NCBI GenBank assembly: GCA_035772785.1 | Contig: JAOCPU010000012.1 | Location: forward strand, 558,001-622,000 | Length of the DNA stretch: 64,000 nt | Reading direction: 5' to 3' | Origin: Phlebiopsis flavidoalba | Taxonomy: Eukaryota; Basidiomycota; Agaricomycetes; Polyporales; Phanerochaetaceae | Shown: piece after piece, positions 10,646-22,996 of the stretch | Layout of the letters: every line of letters begins with the position of its first letter | How positions within the stretch are numbered: the stretch's first letter is position 1 | The notes under the pieces: model-generated | Told to the model about the DNA's origin: nothing | The model's input: only the letters and a program-made list of their open reading frames with translations | Database searches by the model: none | Translations under genes and position numbers: made by a program

Positions 10646-13235
10646 GATTTCTCCCTTTCTTTTTTGTTTTTGTGTTTGCTTGCGCATCTGTTGATGTGCT
10701 TGCTCACTTGGCAAACAGAATTGGGCTATCTGTTTCTATTGGTTTGAGTGCTGGAGACTTTGGTTTGATTCATACACCTCATGTAATGATTGTCATCAAG
10801 GGTACATTTGTTGCACAGAAAATTTGTTTGTAAAAGTTCCTCATGTCACAAGTACCAGCAAGTCCCTCGGACTAACGGACTTGGTGTTTAGTGTCAATGG
10901 GCATCTACCTTGTTCGCAGCAGACATCGGAAGCTCAATCATGAGCAATTACTATGATATACACGCAACCTCATACAATCTGAGCTGGTAGCTATGCCTCC
11001 TGTGTGATTTGCAGCTGTCCATCCTAGTTCGTTCTGTCGTGACGCGGCATGCAGATCATTGCTGACAACTTGGTTGAGATCCCACTATTCCCAGGCAGTG
11101 GCGACTCCACTTCGCTCCGGATGAGCTCCGTTTCTACCGTCGTGCATTGTGAGGTTGAGGTGTGATATGGTTACGCAAGATTTTTCTTACCTTTGTACTC
11201 GCTGTAAGCGTAGACTCGGAGCTACGTAAAGCTCTGCATTAGCATATCTGGCGACTCAGGCCTCGATCGATGCCTTACCCTTCGGGGTGAACTCGCAAGA
11301 TACCGTGAAGCCCACTGGCAACTTGCAACGGGACTAAGGACACTAAGACGGTCCTCGTACTTGTCATCGTCAGGGCGCGTGCATAAGACCTACAAAACGT
11401 CCGTTTTAGGTAACAGGTAACCATCAGGTTGATATGCATATTCACGTACGATGCTCATGTCTTTGCTTTGCGCCGCTATCGTTCTTTGCGCTGAACATGC
11501 CAGTCCCCGGGGCCAGGTTTTTCGGTAGTGCTAGGATCATCAAATTGACACGAAGCCGTCTGCGTCTACTCTGTTAAGGTAGTCTGTTCCTGTGGTGCAT
11601 GCCGAGTCAGCGCCGCGAAATCGTCCAACACATCTACGCACCACTTGGCCAGGCTACAAATGACATTGTTACAAGTCAGGCTCGTTTTCCTTGGTGATGA
11701 TTATTAAACGCTCAACAACTCACTGCAATTTCAACGTGTCCTGGAGGCATCTGAATGTAAGCGGGTAATTGACGCAAAATGAACCTCAATCTTGCTCACG
11801 TTTTTCCGGTTCTTGCACGACACCCTCATCCTACTCTACGTGTCATCAATCACGTGCTTGTAACCAAGACTCTTCACTCACGATTTGCGCAACTCCCACA
11901 CGTCAAATCTTGCGGTGTAGGTGACGTTTGCAACCTGGGCACCTACTTGGCGTGAGTATTCCAAATGCAAGTTACAATCATGCAACGACCCCACCCCTAG
12001 CGGGCAAACTTCAGGACCTAACACACGTCAAAGCAGAGCGTAAGTCGGAGAAAGCCGTCAGCGATGTTCCCGGGAACGGCCGCTCACCTTCCACGCAACG
12101 GGTACTAGTGGGAAAATATAGTCAGACATATTCACGACGTTCGACTAGATAACCACGTACGCTGGCTCTTGAAAGAGCGCGGGTGCCGGGGCAGCGTCGA
12201 ACGTGAGTAGCAAGATAGGTGTTTTTGGTGAGAGATCCGGGGGTCGTCCTGAAAATGAGCTTTCGGGTGGTCATGGCTGTCTGGTAGGCGAGTCGACGTC
12301 GAGCTTTGGATAAAATGGTCAGGATCCGGTACTGGTATCTTGTACTTATAGTGCGCCCTCGGCGCGTACAGATCTGTCACAGTTCAGGAACGGAATTAGA
12401 GCAAGGCACTCCAGGGCGTAGCGGACTCGCCTGCTGCTTGATTCCGACGCCTCGACCTAGCTTTTGGAGCAAGAATCGAGTGGGCATGCGGCCCCCCTGG
12501 TTCCTGTGTCAGTCGGTTCTCCTGGTGAATGCTCTTGAAGGAGACATCGCGCTGTCGGTCTGTGTACAAGCCCGTATGCGCGCGCGATACTCCACCTGAG
12601 CCCTCAGACAAGGGCTGCGTAACTTGGTGTCTTGGCTAGTACTAGTGAGCAGGCTTGTACTGCCCGGGGTCATCGTACTAGTAGACGTGACATGTACATA
12701 TGTTCTGGTCATGTTGATAGTCTAAGCTCAGGTCGAGCGTTCTCCGCAGGCCAGGGCCTTCTTTTCATTTCGCGTTTTCGTGACGGATCGACATGACAGT
12801 TTCAGATTATTAATATTTTAGTGGATCGGTAGATTTCAAGCAAGGTGTAGTGAGTGAGTGAACGATTGAGATGTAGGATTTCAGAAAGTCAATTGCACGC
12901 GGCATATGCCGGTCTCACGTTGGCGCCAGAAGCCCCTCCATATGTTTTTCTGAGACTTGTCGCGGCGTACCTGACCAGTTTTCTGAACATCTGGCGACTC
13001 CAACCAGAGCGATGTCAGGGATCAAGCTCAATGAACGGGAGAAATATGACTTCTTGTCCCATTCGGTCAACATTTACGACTACGTCCTGACTCCTCATTG
13101 ACTGTGTCCTACTCGAACATACGTACTCGAAGCAAATCTCTCTTAGTGTCCCACAACGACCGCTAACGTTTGAACATAGAAGAACGTATTGTGACGTGTG
13201 CTACTTACTGTGCGCCACATCCCCCTTCAAAATAA
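10646..13235. other. Gene-free stretch after U2
   Basis: T-rich DNA directly follows U2 (10660-10760). The rest is mid-GC intergenic DNA. Frames up to about 97 codons exist near 12.1-12.7 kb on both strands, but they mirror one another and carry no motif. Confidence 0.45.
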
Positions 13236-15635
13236 TCAGACCGCAGGCCGCCCTTGGCTGCCCTTCGTAAGCCCGAATTTCTGGATTTTGATTGTGGCCT
13301 GGTCCCAGGTCAACGGCCTTTGATCAGGAGCCAACACGGAACCGTTGCTCGTTGGGCCAAATATGGGGGGTCTGTGGCTGACAGATGGTGCCAGGCACAG
13401 GAAGAATGAAATTGGTGAGGTAGTTCTGGATGGCCAGCGCGGTGCACGTATTGAACCCAGATGCGGTGGTGTGCTACGAATTATCCGATTGACTATTAAT
13501 CCGCGATAGTGTGCTGAGAACTTACTCCTGGGTACCATTCTGCTGAAGCAGGGGCGGATCCAGCAAAAACCTTTTGACATGTTCTGAGCACTGCGAGCAC
13601 GTCAATAACACGACGTGCATTCCGGAAAACTGGCTCGTCGCACCCGGTAAGAGGAGTCACTGGATCTATCGTGGGCAGGTTAGCAATTGCGCTAATGCAA
13701 AAGTAATTTGACTAGATGACACGTACCAAACGTATTGCTTAAGAAGAGAATCGGGGTTACTTGTTGTGGTAGTGAAGGATCCTTCGGCTGGCTGTGAAAT
13801 GATGGGCGTCCAGATGGAAAATGACACTGACCATTGAATTTATCTTTGGCCTTAATAGACCATCCCCTATTCAATTTGATCACTTCATGGAGCGTCTCCT
13901 ACGCAAGAACGTGAAACTCACGTATACGGGGGGCTTGGTTGGTTGCGTAGAAATTTGTTGCAAAAAAATGAAACATCTAATGCAGCTTCATAGTTTGCTT
14001 GCGCCTCTGCAAAAGTGCGATTCCTGTCCGTGAGACTGTCTCCAAACATGATTGCTTACCTTGGCATCGAAGCCACCATCGTTGGTCGACATGGAGACAT
14101 TTGTGGGGCAAATGTCCGTCAAAGGCGACCCATTCAACTGTAGAATTGAATTGGCATTCCCCTTCTCTAGCTGCAAGACTGCTTCGGCGAATAACAGCGC
14201 ACTGGTGTGTACGGTTCATACAGAAGCTCCAATAAAAGGCTTACTACCATGGTGTAGTCGACGACTAGCCACGAGATGCTTGCCTTGTTTGCATCGTCAA
14301 TAGCGGAGAGAGGAGCAGTATGGATGTTGTCAATGAGTCGATTAACTCGGGAGCGGATGAGACCAGCGCTGTCCTCAAAAATTGGACACACGTTAGGACC
14401 AGCGGCCACGCATGCCTCATATACCGACGTTAACCGCGTCATCGGTACTGGTCAGGAAGTTGGTCGTGTTTCCTGGTAATATTTCAGGATGACGCTCAGC
14501 AGCCCAGTCCCACACACTTACCGGCATACCAGTCATGTCCGTTGATTACGCCATCCAGGACGAATCGGCCGATATTATCGGGGAACATGGCTGCGAATCT
14601 GCGAATAGATACGTGGCGTCATGTTCCTCTCTCGTGTAAGGATGATACAAGAAACTTACGTAGAGCCTAGAAGAGTTCCGTACCTGTGTATTGTGAGCTA
14701 TGTGTCAGCGCAATGAGGCTTTTGGACTTACGAAACGCCATAGTAATTGAGCCTCTCATATCCGAATGAACGAGATATACTCAGCATGTCCATAGCAACA
14801 TGCCGGAGTCGAGGACAGATTCCGCAACTAGCTTGACACGATCGGCAGCCAGTAATCCCAGGACTGCGCGTCTGAGCGAGGGCTCTCCGAGGGAGGAAAT
14901 CGACTCGTTGACGTTGTTGGGATAGGTTTGATGGTATACCAAAGATCCGCGGCGGAGGCAAAGATCGACAGCGCAGGCGTGGTTGTCCTACTCCTAAATA
15001 AAACGAGTGTTATAATATAGAACGCTGTAGCGGCGAGTGTGCGCACCTCGCGGATCAAAACGAGACTATGTCAAACTGTGGACCTATGATTGCGCGAAGC
15101 GTAGATATATCTTCCAGGAGAGCATTGACTCCAGATACTCCTGGCCCGCCTGTCGTATACTATTAGCAGGTGCTCTTCATGAGGCGCAAAACCCACCCAC
15201 CAGGATTGTATAGTATAGGTCCCGCATACGCGGATTCATCGTGAGGCAGCGCCGATGGAGACATTATTATAGCGATCTGGGCCTCCCCGGTGCTGGGATC
15301 AGAGTCATTGAAGTGGCACCTAGGAGGTAAGGAAATCAGACAAACGCAGTGCGCTAAGAGATTTGCCTCTTACGATGAACCTAGTGCACTTGGAACTGAT
15401 TCGTAGCACGGAATCCACGATAAGTTGGAGGATGGAGTAAATCTGCCCCGTTGTACATCATCAGTGCCTTGATAAGAGGGTATCTTCCGAATGGAAAACT
15501 CACATTGGACCAGTCGAAAGGCAGCGGCACGAGCTATGATAGCGAATGGCACTGGCGAGCACCAGACACGTCGACCCACAGTTCAAACATCGAGTGGACA
15601 TTGCGACCATTGTCGGCAAACAGCCTTCCCTCCAT
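13236..15635 (-). CDS. Secreted TAP-like alpha/beta hydrolase (S33-type peptidase), copy A, frame broken
   Basis: Reading right to left, exon pieces match in order the copy at 22997-25406. They are: a start near 15635 behind a TATA box; FDWSN; PSSNLSWIPC (about 15420); GEAQIAIIMSPS (about 15280); NPGGPGVSG oxyanion region (about 15140); IGPQFDIVSFDPRG (about 15070); LNYYGVSYG with the GxSxG nucleophile (about 14700-14740); CVAAGPNVCP and RSRVNRLIDNIH (14330-14420); GSPLTDICPTN (about 14120); FGDSLTD (about 14040); ILFLSNTFGT (about 13740); NMSKGFAGS (about 13560); and the C-terminus ending at 13236. These proteins cleave short peptides outside the cell using Ser-Asp-His. At least five frame changes and one early stop are seen, and DPVTP, which carries the catalytic Asp, is not clearly readable. 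It is more decayed than its partner, probably a pseudogene or error-laden copy. Confidence 0.75.
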
Positions 15636-16964
15636 CCATCTCTTTATACGCAAGTGAGATGGTGGGTCAGTGAGACCGCATATCCTGCGTGGTCCAACTA
15701 GGTGTAGCGCAGTTATCTGTCACGTTCGTGTGCCAACATTCAGGGCGCCCTTCAGCTCTTGGTCGTACTTAGGTTTCCTGATATTGTCAAATACACACGT
15801 AAGCAGGGTTGGACCAGCCACCGTGTGAGAGCTCGTACCTCGGGGCTATGCACAAAGTGGATTGGATAAGTGGCAGAATGACATCAATCTACTGCGGGTA
15901 TTTGTTCCATGCGGCTGAGATCTATCCTTTCTGTCTAGTCGTAATGATAAAGTCAACTCGCAGTACATCTTAAACCACATACGAGAGGCGAGTACGTATA
16001 GCCTTCCAGACGTACCTGATTCTGCACTGAGACCGGCCCGGCTATTAAGTTGAGATTCTTACACTGGACTATGCGGTAACAAAAAGCAGTGTGCGGTGAC
16101 ATCGGATGCCCGTACCGCTCGTAAGGCACAGATATTTTGGGCCAAAAATTCCTCTCAGCTTTCCGTGTGTGAATGTCCTTGCGACTTTTTTCTGGCGACT
16201 CGGATGACACTGATCGTCGCCACATTTCTTCATCTGCGGAGTGCCCTCAAAGAGCGAGTCAAAGTAGAAGATGAATGTTCTCCAGTCCAGCATTCCACAT
16301 TCTTCCATTGCGTGGTACACCTTCATTTCCATTGCGTGGTGGGAGCGAGCAAAAGTCTAGAATTCTTCCATTGCGTGGTACACATTAACTCCGTAGAAAA
16401 GTACATACTACTCCACGTTGGGATCATACGCGGTACGCTTCTGGTCGAATTACAAGACGACGTACCATGGTAGCAACTACACAGAGGAGAGCGGCAAAAG
16501 ACACTCGATGATGTCGGTTGAACAAAAAAAAATAAAGAGGCAGTAGAGTAAAATTTTGATAGTTTTCCAGCTTGAGACTGGCTTGAGAGCTTGAGTCAAT
16601 CCGGTCGCGGACCTTCCTGGTACGAAAGAAAAGGGACATCTGAGTAGCGCCCCATTGAGTCTAAAGTGAAACAGCTACGATGCACACGCATCGTGTGATA
16701 AAATATATCGCTATCCGACGTTTGATTATTTACACGCAGTGGTAACTTTGAGGGAGCGAGAAGAGATTTTACATGACAGAATACGCCGCGCATTGCGATC
16801 TGAATTGCATTCGCCTCCGTTAACCGGGGAAGCCTAAAAGGAGCCAATGGAACTATCCTACAGAGATAACTGTCCATGCTTGAGCGAATGAAGAAGATTA
16901 TGATAGATATCAGTGATGGACGTAGCAATATATGGTGGAGAAGGAGATGAGCGACGACGTATAA
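15636..16964. other. Intergenic DNA with a TATA box and a short repeat
   Basis: TATAAA on the minus strand (15643-15648) serves the hydrolase gene to the left. A 14-base motif repeated three times is listed separately. The A/T-rich part at 16.4-16.9 kb is probably the 3' untranslated region of the minus-strand membrane-protein gene. No other gene is supported. Confidence 0.45.
16303..16380 (+). repeat. Three copies of the 14-mer TTCCATTGCGTGGT
   Basis: Exact copies start at 16303, 16327 and 16366. The first and third are followed by ACAC, the second by GGGA. Spacing is 24 and 39 bases, so this is not a regular tandem array. It lies between two minus-strand genes in non-coding DNA. Confidence 0.85.
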
Positions 16965-18960
16965 CTATCTATCATCACGATTTGGTGGGTCGAGTTGGAG
17001 CAGAAGCTTCGACCGATGGTTGTGTGCTGGGAACGTCTGTTGGGATGTGACCTGCACAGGAGGTTGCGCTGGACGCGAGGAGCCTGAGGCAGTGGCTTGC
17101 TCGTAGGCAGGTGGAGGGAAGTCCATATGAGGATTCTCTAGTTGGCGTTGAGGTTCCGGCGCCGGCTGTGGCAGTGGCCGCGACTGCGGCTTGCGACTGC
17201 TGGTCTTGTCTTAGTTGTGTGACACTGAATGGTATGATATACCTGATTGAACGTTAGTATTGGGAGGAATGGATGAACGCTCATCTACATACTTCGAAGC
17301 ATCCGACTGTGCCCCGTATTCGGAGCGGTGAATAACCTTGTGACCGGGAGTCGGAAAAGAGCCGGTGAACGGTGTGCGAGACTCGTGTTCAACCATCATC
17401 CCGGGGCTTAAACGGGCTACGCTCGTTCGCGGAGGTCATGAACGTCGTTCCTTCCATGGAACGGCTCGATAGTAAACGGCTCAGGAGCTATGTCGCTCTT
17501 AGATCCGTTCACCGGCCGTGCTTGCTCGATGCGATCCAATCCGTTTTTCTTGCGCGCCGGCGCAAGAAGAAGAAGACGACTGCGAAGATGAGAGCGACAC
17601 CAACAACACCGGCTACTACACCGCCCACAAATAGGGCCAAACTGCGGTCTTGTGCGATGTCGATGATCTATCGCAACATCAGATTTCTGTACTTTTATAG
17701 GGGATAAGACTCGATACTTACGTGCCATCTCCGCTGGCAGTGCCAGTGTGAGAGCTTGTGGCCCGCCGAGCTTGCAGCGCTGCTGCTTGCATTTGCTGAC
17801 CCATGCCAGTGAGACACAACAACTTTGTCTAAGTCGAAGTATAACCCGTTCGCATCCAGATTCGTGATCTTCACAGTATGCTGCCCATCGGGGAGACCTC
17901 CCGACCAGTACTGCTGCCGCCTTAGCAACTTCAGCTGGCGGAACAAATAGATGAACAAACATACCAGGAGTGTCTGAGGACGGAATGCCGGTGCTGTACC
18001 GTTGAGTACAAGGGGCGTTTGACCGTCCATGCGAGGACACAGAGAACAGTCCATGATTACCCGAGGTAAGGCACATATATTGCTATCGCATTACCCTGGA
18101 AGTTGATGTGAAGCGGCGGCATTTGCGGTGTTCGTCCGACTGAGGATTGAGATGGTCAATCGCAGTGATCAGGATGAGATTGGTTTACTAGGGCACTGCA
18201 TGGTCTGCATGTAGATAGTCCTGCGATAGATTGTTCGAGGATGAGTCCCAGTGGTCAGAGTACGTGATTGTTGACAAATTGTTGTGTCATCCCATGTCGT
18301 GTCTTCTGACTGTGTGCTAAAGACTGTAAGTCAGACAGACATCGATATGTCATATGATAAGACTCGTACTTTGCGTTCCCGTCCCCGGCGGTAACAAGAA
18401 TGTAGTCTACGTCCACCCAAGACGCGGTCGAGGTGGTGTATTTGATTTTCCAAGACAACCTTATGTTGGGACGAGTCGAGATTTGTTTTGAACTGAACAG
18501 CAACTGATTGAACAGATTTGAATTAGGATCACCGGAGTTGCCGTTCGCGGTCACTGTCGTTTGGTCAAGCGTTACAGCATACAAGTCCTGGTGAACAGTG
18601 AGACCCTGACGGATTAGTTGGAGTGGAGGGGGCGTACGTGGTTTGGTCGTTTAGCCCCGTATAATGTGAAAACAGCGGAGCCGTTGAATGTGAGGGTGGC
18701 TGGTGGCGCCCTGTAGCGAATTCAGTGCTATGAATATAACGAGACTGGGAGTACACACCTGGATATCGGTGGCATGGAATGTTCCGTTTTAACGTAGTCT
18801 TTTTGAAGACTGTCTAGGGAAGACGAATCACTCCACCACTGGGCGTAACTGAATGAGTGGGCATGTGTCGTCCACTATATGTCAGGTTAGGTTGCGTGAA
18901 TTTTCGCGGAAGCAATCAGAACGACCATGCGAACGCACCTGTGAGGTTAAAAACCGGCAT
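16965..18960 (-). CDS. Single-pass membrane protein with MPVFNLTVDDT-type ectodomain and PPAY tail
   Basis: The start at 18960 reads MPVFNLT, then after an intron VDDTCPLIQ, the N-terminus of a large Agaricomycete family of surface proteins. Ectodomain pieces follow: QWWSDSSSLDSLQKDYV, LTFNGSAVFTLYGAKRPNH (about 18670), LYAVTLDQTT, WVDVDYILVTAGDG (about 18400), then a second repeat with DGQTPLVLNGTAPAFRPQT and VKITNLDANGLYFDL (about 17850). A Ser-rich linker leads to one transmembrane helix (LALFVGGVVAGVVGVALIF, about 17600-17660) and a basic stop-transfer RRRKKN. The cytosolic tail is Ser/Pro-rich and contains FPPPAYEQ (about 17110), a PPxY motif of the kind bound by Rsp5/NEDD4 WW domains. 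The stop is at 16965-16967. Frame changes occur near 18880, 18020 and 17410. The role is probably surface or wall sensing; this is inference. Confidence 0.75.
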
Positions 18961-19663
18961 TCTTGTATGCTTCTGCTCGCGTAAAACTACACCAAATCAC
19001 GCAAACCAACCCGTCGAGATACGCTAGAGCAGCCGTTGAAAGAGGAGAGAGACCGAGAGCAAAATGCCTGGGGCGAGGAACGCAGGGGGTGAGATCGTGG
19101 GTAAGTGCAAGTCAGCGCAGACGTCTCCCGGCGGCCGTCGAGCGCGGAGCGGCAGGGCAGTACAAAACAACCCTGGAGTTTGCGGGCCATCTCGGCATCA
19201 TTGTTTAGGTTATTGCTTCACGAGACGCATCAAGATGCACCTTGCCATGCGGTGATGCGCCCTTCAGATGCCGACGGAGATGCCTAAATAAGGCAGGTGA
19301 CCAAGAACAGTTTAAGAGGCTGTTCAGGGGTCATCCTACTCCAGCGCATCACGACCGGTGCGCTGTTGCCTGGATGCATAGCGCAGTCCATTTTGGGGGG
19401 GGGGGGTGCCTGTATCCGGCACATTTGAGGTCCGCAATGGTAATCGATCGCCGTAGGTATGCACTTGTTGGGCCCAGAGCGCGGACCCGCGCACTGTCGT
19501 CTGGCGTACGAGGTGTGCTTGGAGATCGTAATTCCTTTTCATTGTATATTACACTTAGATATTGTCATCATACGCACGCCCTGCGTGACCCACGTTACAT
19601 CCTAGGCATGTGTCCTTGCAGTGGGTAGCGGCCGTACAAAGTTCTATAAGGACGTGGGTAACG
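18961..19663. other. Intergenic DNA with a G12 run
   Basis: Promoter region of the membrane-protein gene plus the 3' region of the aldo/keto reductase gene. It holds a G12 homopolymer (19395-19406). Short open frames on either strand have no motif. Confidence 0.4.
19395..19406 (+). repeat. G12 homopolymer
   Basis: Twelve consecutive G residues in non-coding DNA downstream of the aldo/keto reductase gene. Confidence 0.95.
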
Positions 19664-21098
19664 TCAGAGATGGCGAATACACATGGGTGCTACTGCCACA
19701 CATACCAGGGGCTTTGGTTTCGTGCCAATAATGGCTTCAACCTTTTCAAGCACTTCAGGCGTCAGTTGAGGAATAACTTCAAGCGCCTTGAGGTTGTCCA
19801 AGACCTGCTCCGGCTTGCTTGCACCGAGAATGACGGTGGTACGTGTGTTCCATTGTGCAGAGCCACGCAAGCGCGAGGTGCTGAACTTTACAGCCGAGCT
19901 CTAGACAATGCTGGGTGAGCAAAAGACATTCAACGCGCTGAGAAGAACTACCAAACCTTTTTCGGCAAACACAGAGAGTTCCCGGACTTTGGCTATATCA
20001 GCCTGGCCTTCGGGGCTCAAGAGCCATTGACGCTTTGCGTCAAACTGTGCCTCCTTCTCAGTAGCAAAACGCGAATCCCGGCGGGAGGCCATCATTGTAC
20101 TGACAACATGGAGTTTAGCGATATGATCAGAGAAAGAGGGCGTCGACTCACCTTGCCAGTGTGAGCAATCCCTGCGCGAGGCCTGAGAAGACTGTTGTGC
20201 CGTAATCGTACCTACGGTAGAGAGGCTCGTATTTCCTTCTCTGGTGTGTACTCGGAAGCTGCGGTGTGTGGAACATGTGGTGACAGCACTGTTGCAGCCG
20301 CAATCGGTCGTTTCCAATAAGGTTGAGGTTTATGTGCGATGAGCATCGCCTCTTCGATTTTCTCGTGCACTCCATTCAGAAGTACCCCAGTAGAATGCCC
20401 AGCCCTTTTCGATGACCCAGTTGAAGGCGCGGACAACTTCTTCCATGGGGACTTTACGACATGTCAGTTGATATCTTCAGAGTATGCGTATTGGGTTAAC
20501 ATACCAGTAGGTCCGGACGATGGGCGAAAATCACGTCCACGTAATCCATCTGGAGACGTTCTAGCGATTCTTTGGTACCATTCGATGATGCTACATTGGC
20601 GGTGAGACTGAGTAAAGTAACCGGGTGTTAATTGGTTTTCATTTACTGTTTTCCGTGAGAGGCCTCCGTCATTAGGGCCCACCGCGGAGAACCCAGAAGA
20701 GCTTGGGTGGTGACGATGAGGTCCGTTCGACGAAAGCCCAAGCTCCTTTGATGGCTCGGCCAATATGCTTCTCGGACTCTCCTTTGGCATAAGCCTCAGC
20801 AGTATCGATCATGTTGATTGCCATTCTCGAAGGCGACTTTGATGATTTCCTAAGACGCACGATTTCGTACGTGAGACAAACTCAAGCTGGACGCCGTAGT
20901 TACACACCTTTACGGGGTCGCCCTTGACGGAACCGCCGATAGTCAACCCTGCGCGACGTCAGTTGATGTATTCGTCGTCAGTTACGGTTGCTACTCACAA
21001 GCACCCAGGGAGAGCAAAGGCACTCGTAAACCACTCGAGCCTAACCTACGGAAGGGCATGCCTTTGGTGTTGAATTCCATCTTGACCTCTGTAGACAT
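19664..21098 (-). CDS. Aldo/keto reductase, Kv-beta-like family
   Basis: The start at 21098 gives MSTEVKMEF, then MPFRRLGSSGLRVPLLSLG, the usual N-terminal strand of AKR proteins. Later pieces are NMIDTAEAYAKGESEKHIG (about 20770-20815, with the active-site Asp and Tyr), LFWVLRGGPNDGGLSRK (the expected catalytic Lys is just before), MDYVDVIFAHRPD (about 20510-20550, catalytic His), YRRYDYGTTVFSGLAQGLLT (about 20170), ATEKEAQFDAKRQWL (about 20050), and the C-terminal NTRTTVILGASKPEQVLDN and LTPEVLEKVEAIIGTKP (19700-19850). NAD(P)H-dependent reduction of carbonyls is the family reaction. The end, after TKPKP, is uncertain: the frame runs on to TGA 19664-19666. Several one-base shifts, for example near 20815 and 20745, interrupt the frame. 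Confidence 0.85.
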
Positions 21099-21514
21099 AA
21101 TTATGGGTATTGCGGTAGCGGAGGTGGGACTAGCAACTTACAAGGACACTCGCTCTCTCATCCTAGTTTTATTCGACGATTGACGTAGGTTCTCCATTCC
21201 TTGCGATTACCCTTTCTCACCCGGAAAATGTTCGGTTTGCTTGCTAATCTACCATCTTTTCCCAGCAGCTGCTAGTGGCCGTGTGGGTTTCGGTTGGTCA
21301 GGCCGTTTGATAGCGAACTTCATATGACCTGTACGGTGAGAGCTTTCAAGAGAGATAGGAGTGCTTGTTCTGGAGCCTGGGAACCCGACCAATCATCTCG
21401 AAATGGTATGTCGTTCGCACGATGCCCGTGAGAACCTTCTCGTTATATTGGCGTGTCGCGTCGCGACCTATGCTTTTATCTTCTCCCCCATTCCTCAGTA
21501 GCAACGACAACGAA
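21099..21514. promoter_or_regulatory. Shared upstream region of two divergent genes
   Basis: This roughly 415-base gap separates the minus-strand aldo/keto reductase start from the plus-strand gene at 21515, so it must contain both promoters. I see no clear TATA box on either side. Confidence 0.4.
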
Positions 21515-22268
21515 ATGTTCTGGCTCGACGATCCTTATGGTAGTAGCAGATTTGGTGGCTTCGGAGGCTATAGTGATCCTTGGGGCGTTGACCGGCGAGG
21601 GTTCGCGCCAGTATCCCAACGCGCCCGTGATGCGCGATTCCAGGTGAGGTCCGCTGGTCTTTATATATGCGCCCCGTTTTGACGCGTTATCAGGCCGACA
21701 AGTTGTTTGAGGAGTTTTTGGCCACTGCAGACACGAGCAATGGTCCCGCTACGCAAGAAATCATAAACTTCCACATGGTCCCTGACATGCGCAAGTCGTT
21801 CAGCAAGCATGTCAAGGAATACAAGTGCACGTACGTTGCTTTTCACTTGCTGTGAGTAATCGCTGACAGCGTTCCGTACAGTGCGACACCGAGACAACTC
21901 TCCAGGGCAGAGCAAGACAAAATTAACGCCCGGCCGGAAATCGGTATGTACGTCGCGTCTATCACGCTCCCTTGCAGTCTTCTCACGCGTCTCATCTCCA
22001 GCTGATGTGTGGTACATGTCCGTTACCGTCACTCCAGAGGCTCAGAAAGCCTACCTCGAGAAGAATCCTGCCATTGCTGAGAAGACAAAGGCGAAACGCG
22101 AGCAGATCAAAGCAGATGCACAAGAGAAACGGAACAAGTCGCCTGATGGCGAAGTGGGCCAGCCGGCGCAGCCGGAGGCGAGCGCGTCTTCATCGAAGAA
22201 ACGAACGGCGGCCCGATGCTGGGCTACCAGCCAGGGCAGTGTCGAAGGCGAAGAAGGCCACAGCCTGA
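21515..22268 (+). CDS. Unidentified four-exon gene with helical, charged C-terminus
   Basis: Exons 21515-21643, 21694-21830, 21882-21943 and 22002-22268 join in phase through three GT-AG introns of 50-58 bases. Unlike its neighbours this gene reads without a frame break over at least the first 175 codons. The N-terminus is MFWLDDPYGSSRFGGFGG, Gly/aromatic-rich. The middle has LFEEFLATADT and MRKSFSKHVKEYKCT. Exon 4 encodes VWYMSVTVTPEAQKAYLEKN, then a Lys/Glu/Ala-rich, probably helical segment and a Ser/Lys-rich tail. The last codons are uncertain: one frame ends ...ARAVSKAKKATA at 22268, another runs on to 22384, so a shift near 22200 is likely. I know no family for it. Charged composition and lack of a signal peptide suggest an intracellular protein. 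Confidence 0.65.
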
Positions 22269-22996
22269 GTAGTCGCCTTTGTCTAAGGAACAGACTGCGT
22301 ACGTTATTGCGTCATGCTAGTATTACTTTACATGCTCTCTACTTTCGAATTTTACCAGCTTGTAATTCATACTCTAGGACCTGAAGCATGCTGCACACAA
22401 CAATGGGGTCACAGCTTTTTCTAATGCCGTTGGCGCTTCGGCGCCACCAGACTGATGCGTGAAGGTTTTGGCCGGAGCGCAGTCCAGCGCAGTGGGAGGT
22501 CTTTTCGTGTTTTTTAGTCCGCCGTCTCGACAGGATTTGCTCCTCTCCGACCGGTCCATCCAGGAGCGGGTTTCTTTTGCCGAAGTGCAGATCTACTTTG
22601 TTCGTGGGCCATGCGCGACTGACAGGACAAAAAAGCCAAATTCGTTAGTTGGTGTGCCAGTAAGCAGCTGCAGTCGAGACTGAAATACGACTAGGGTCGG
22701 GTATATTCGACGGACAGATCGCGCAGTATGGGGTCACCGCCTCGTCTTCGACTTCGACTTCCCGACCGGTACGGACATGTGGTCTACGCTGCACACTCCT
22801 TCTAGGCGTCATCCACTCGGCAATGCCTCGAGCTTGACGACTAACGCTCGCCGACGTCAAGGAACGTTTATGGCGCAGCTCTCCTTTGCCCCCTTTCTTG
22901 CTTAATTGCGGAGCACACCGCCTTGGACGCACGCGTATATAACTGACGACTGCGAAGGTGTTGTATGGCCAATCGTTTGCATTGTTCACTTTGAAC
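22269..22996. other. Intergenic region, promoter side of hydrolase copy B
   Basis: Contains the 3' region of the preceding gene and the upstream region of the hydrolase gene starting at 22997. No separate gene supported. Confidence 0.4.

Noticed and set aside
16303..16380. CRISPR-like spaced repeat
   Set aside because: Only three short copies with unequal spacing in a fungal genome; no array or associated genes.
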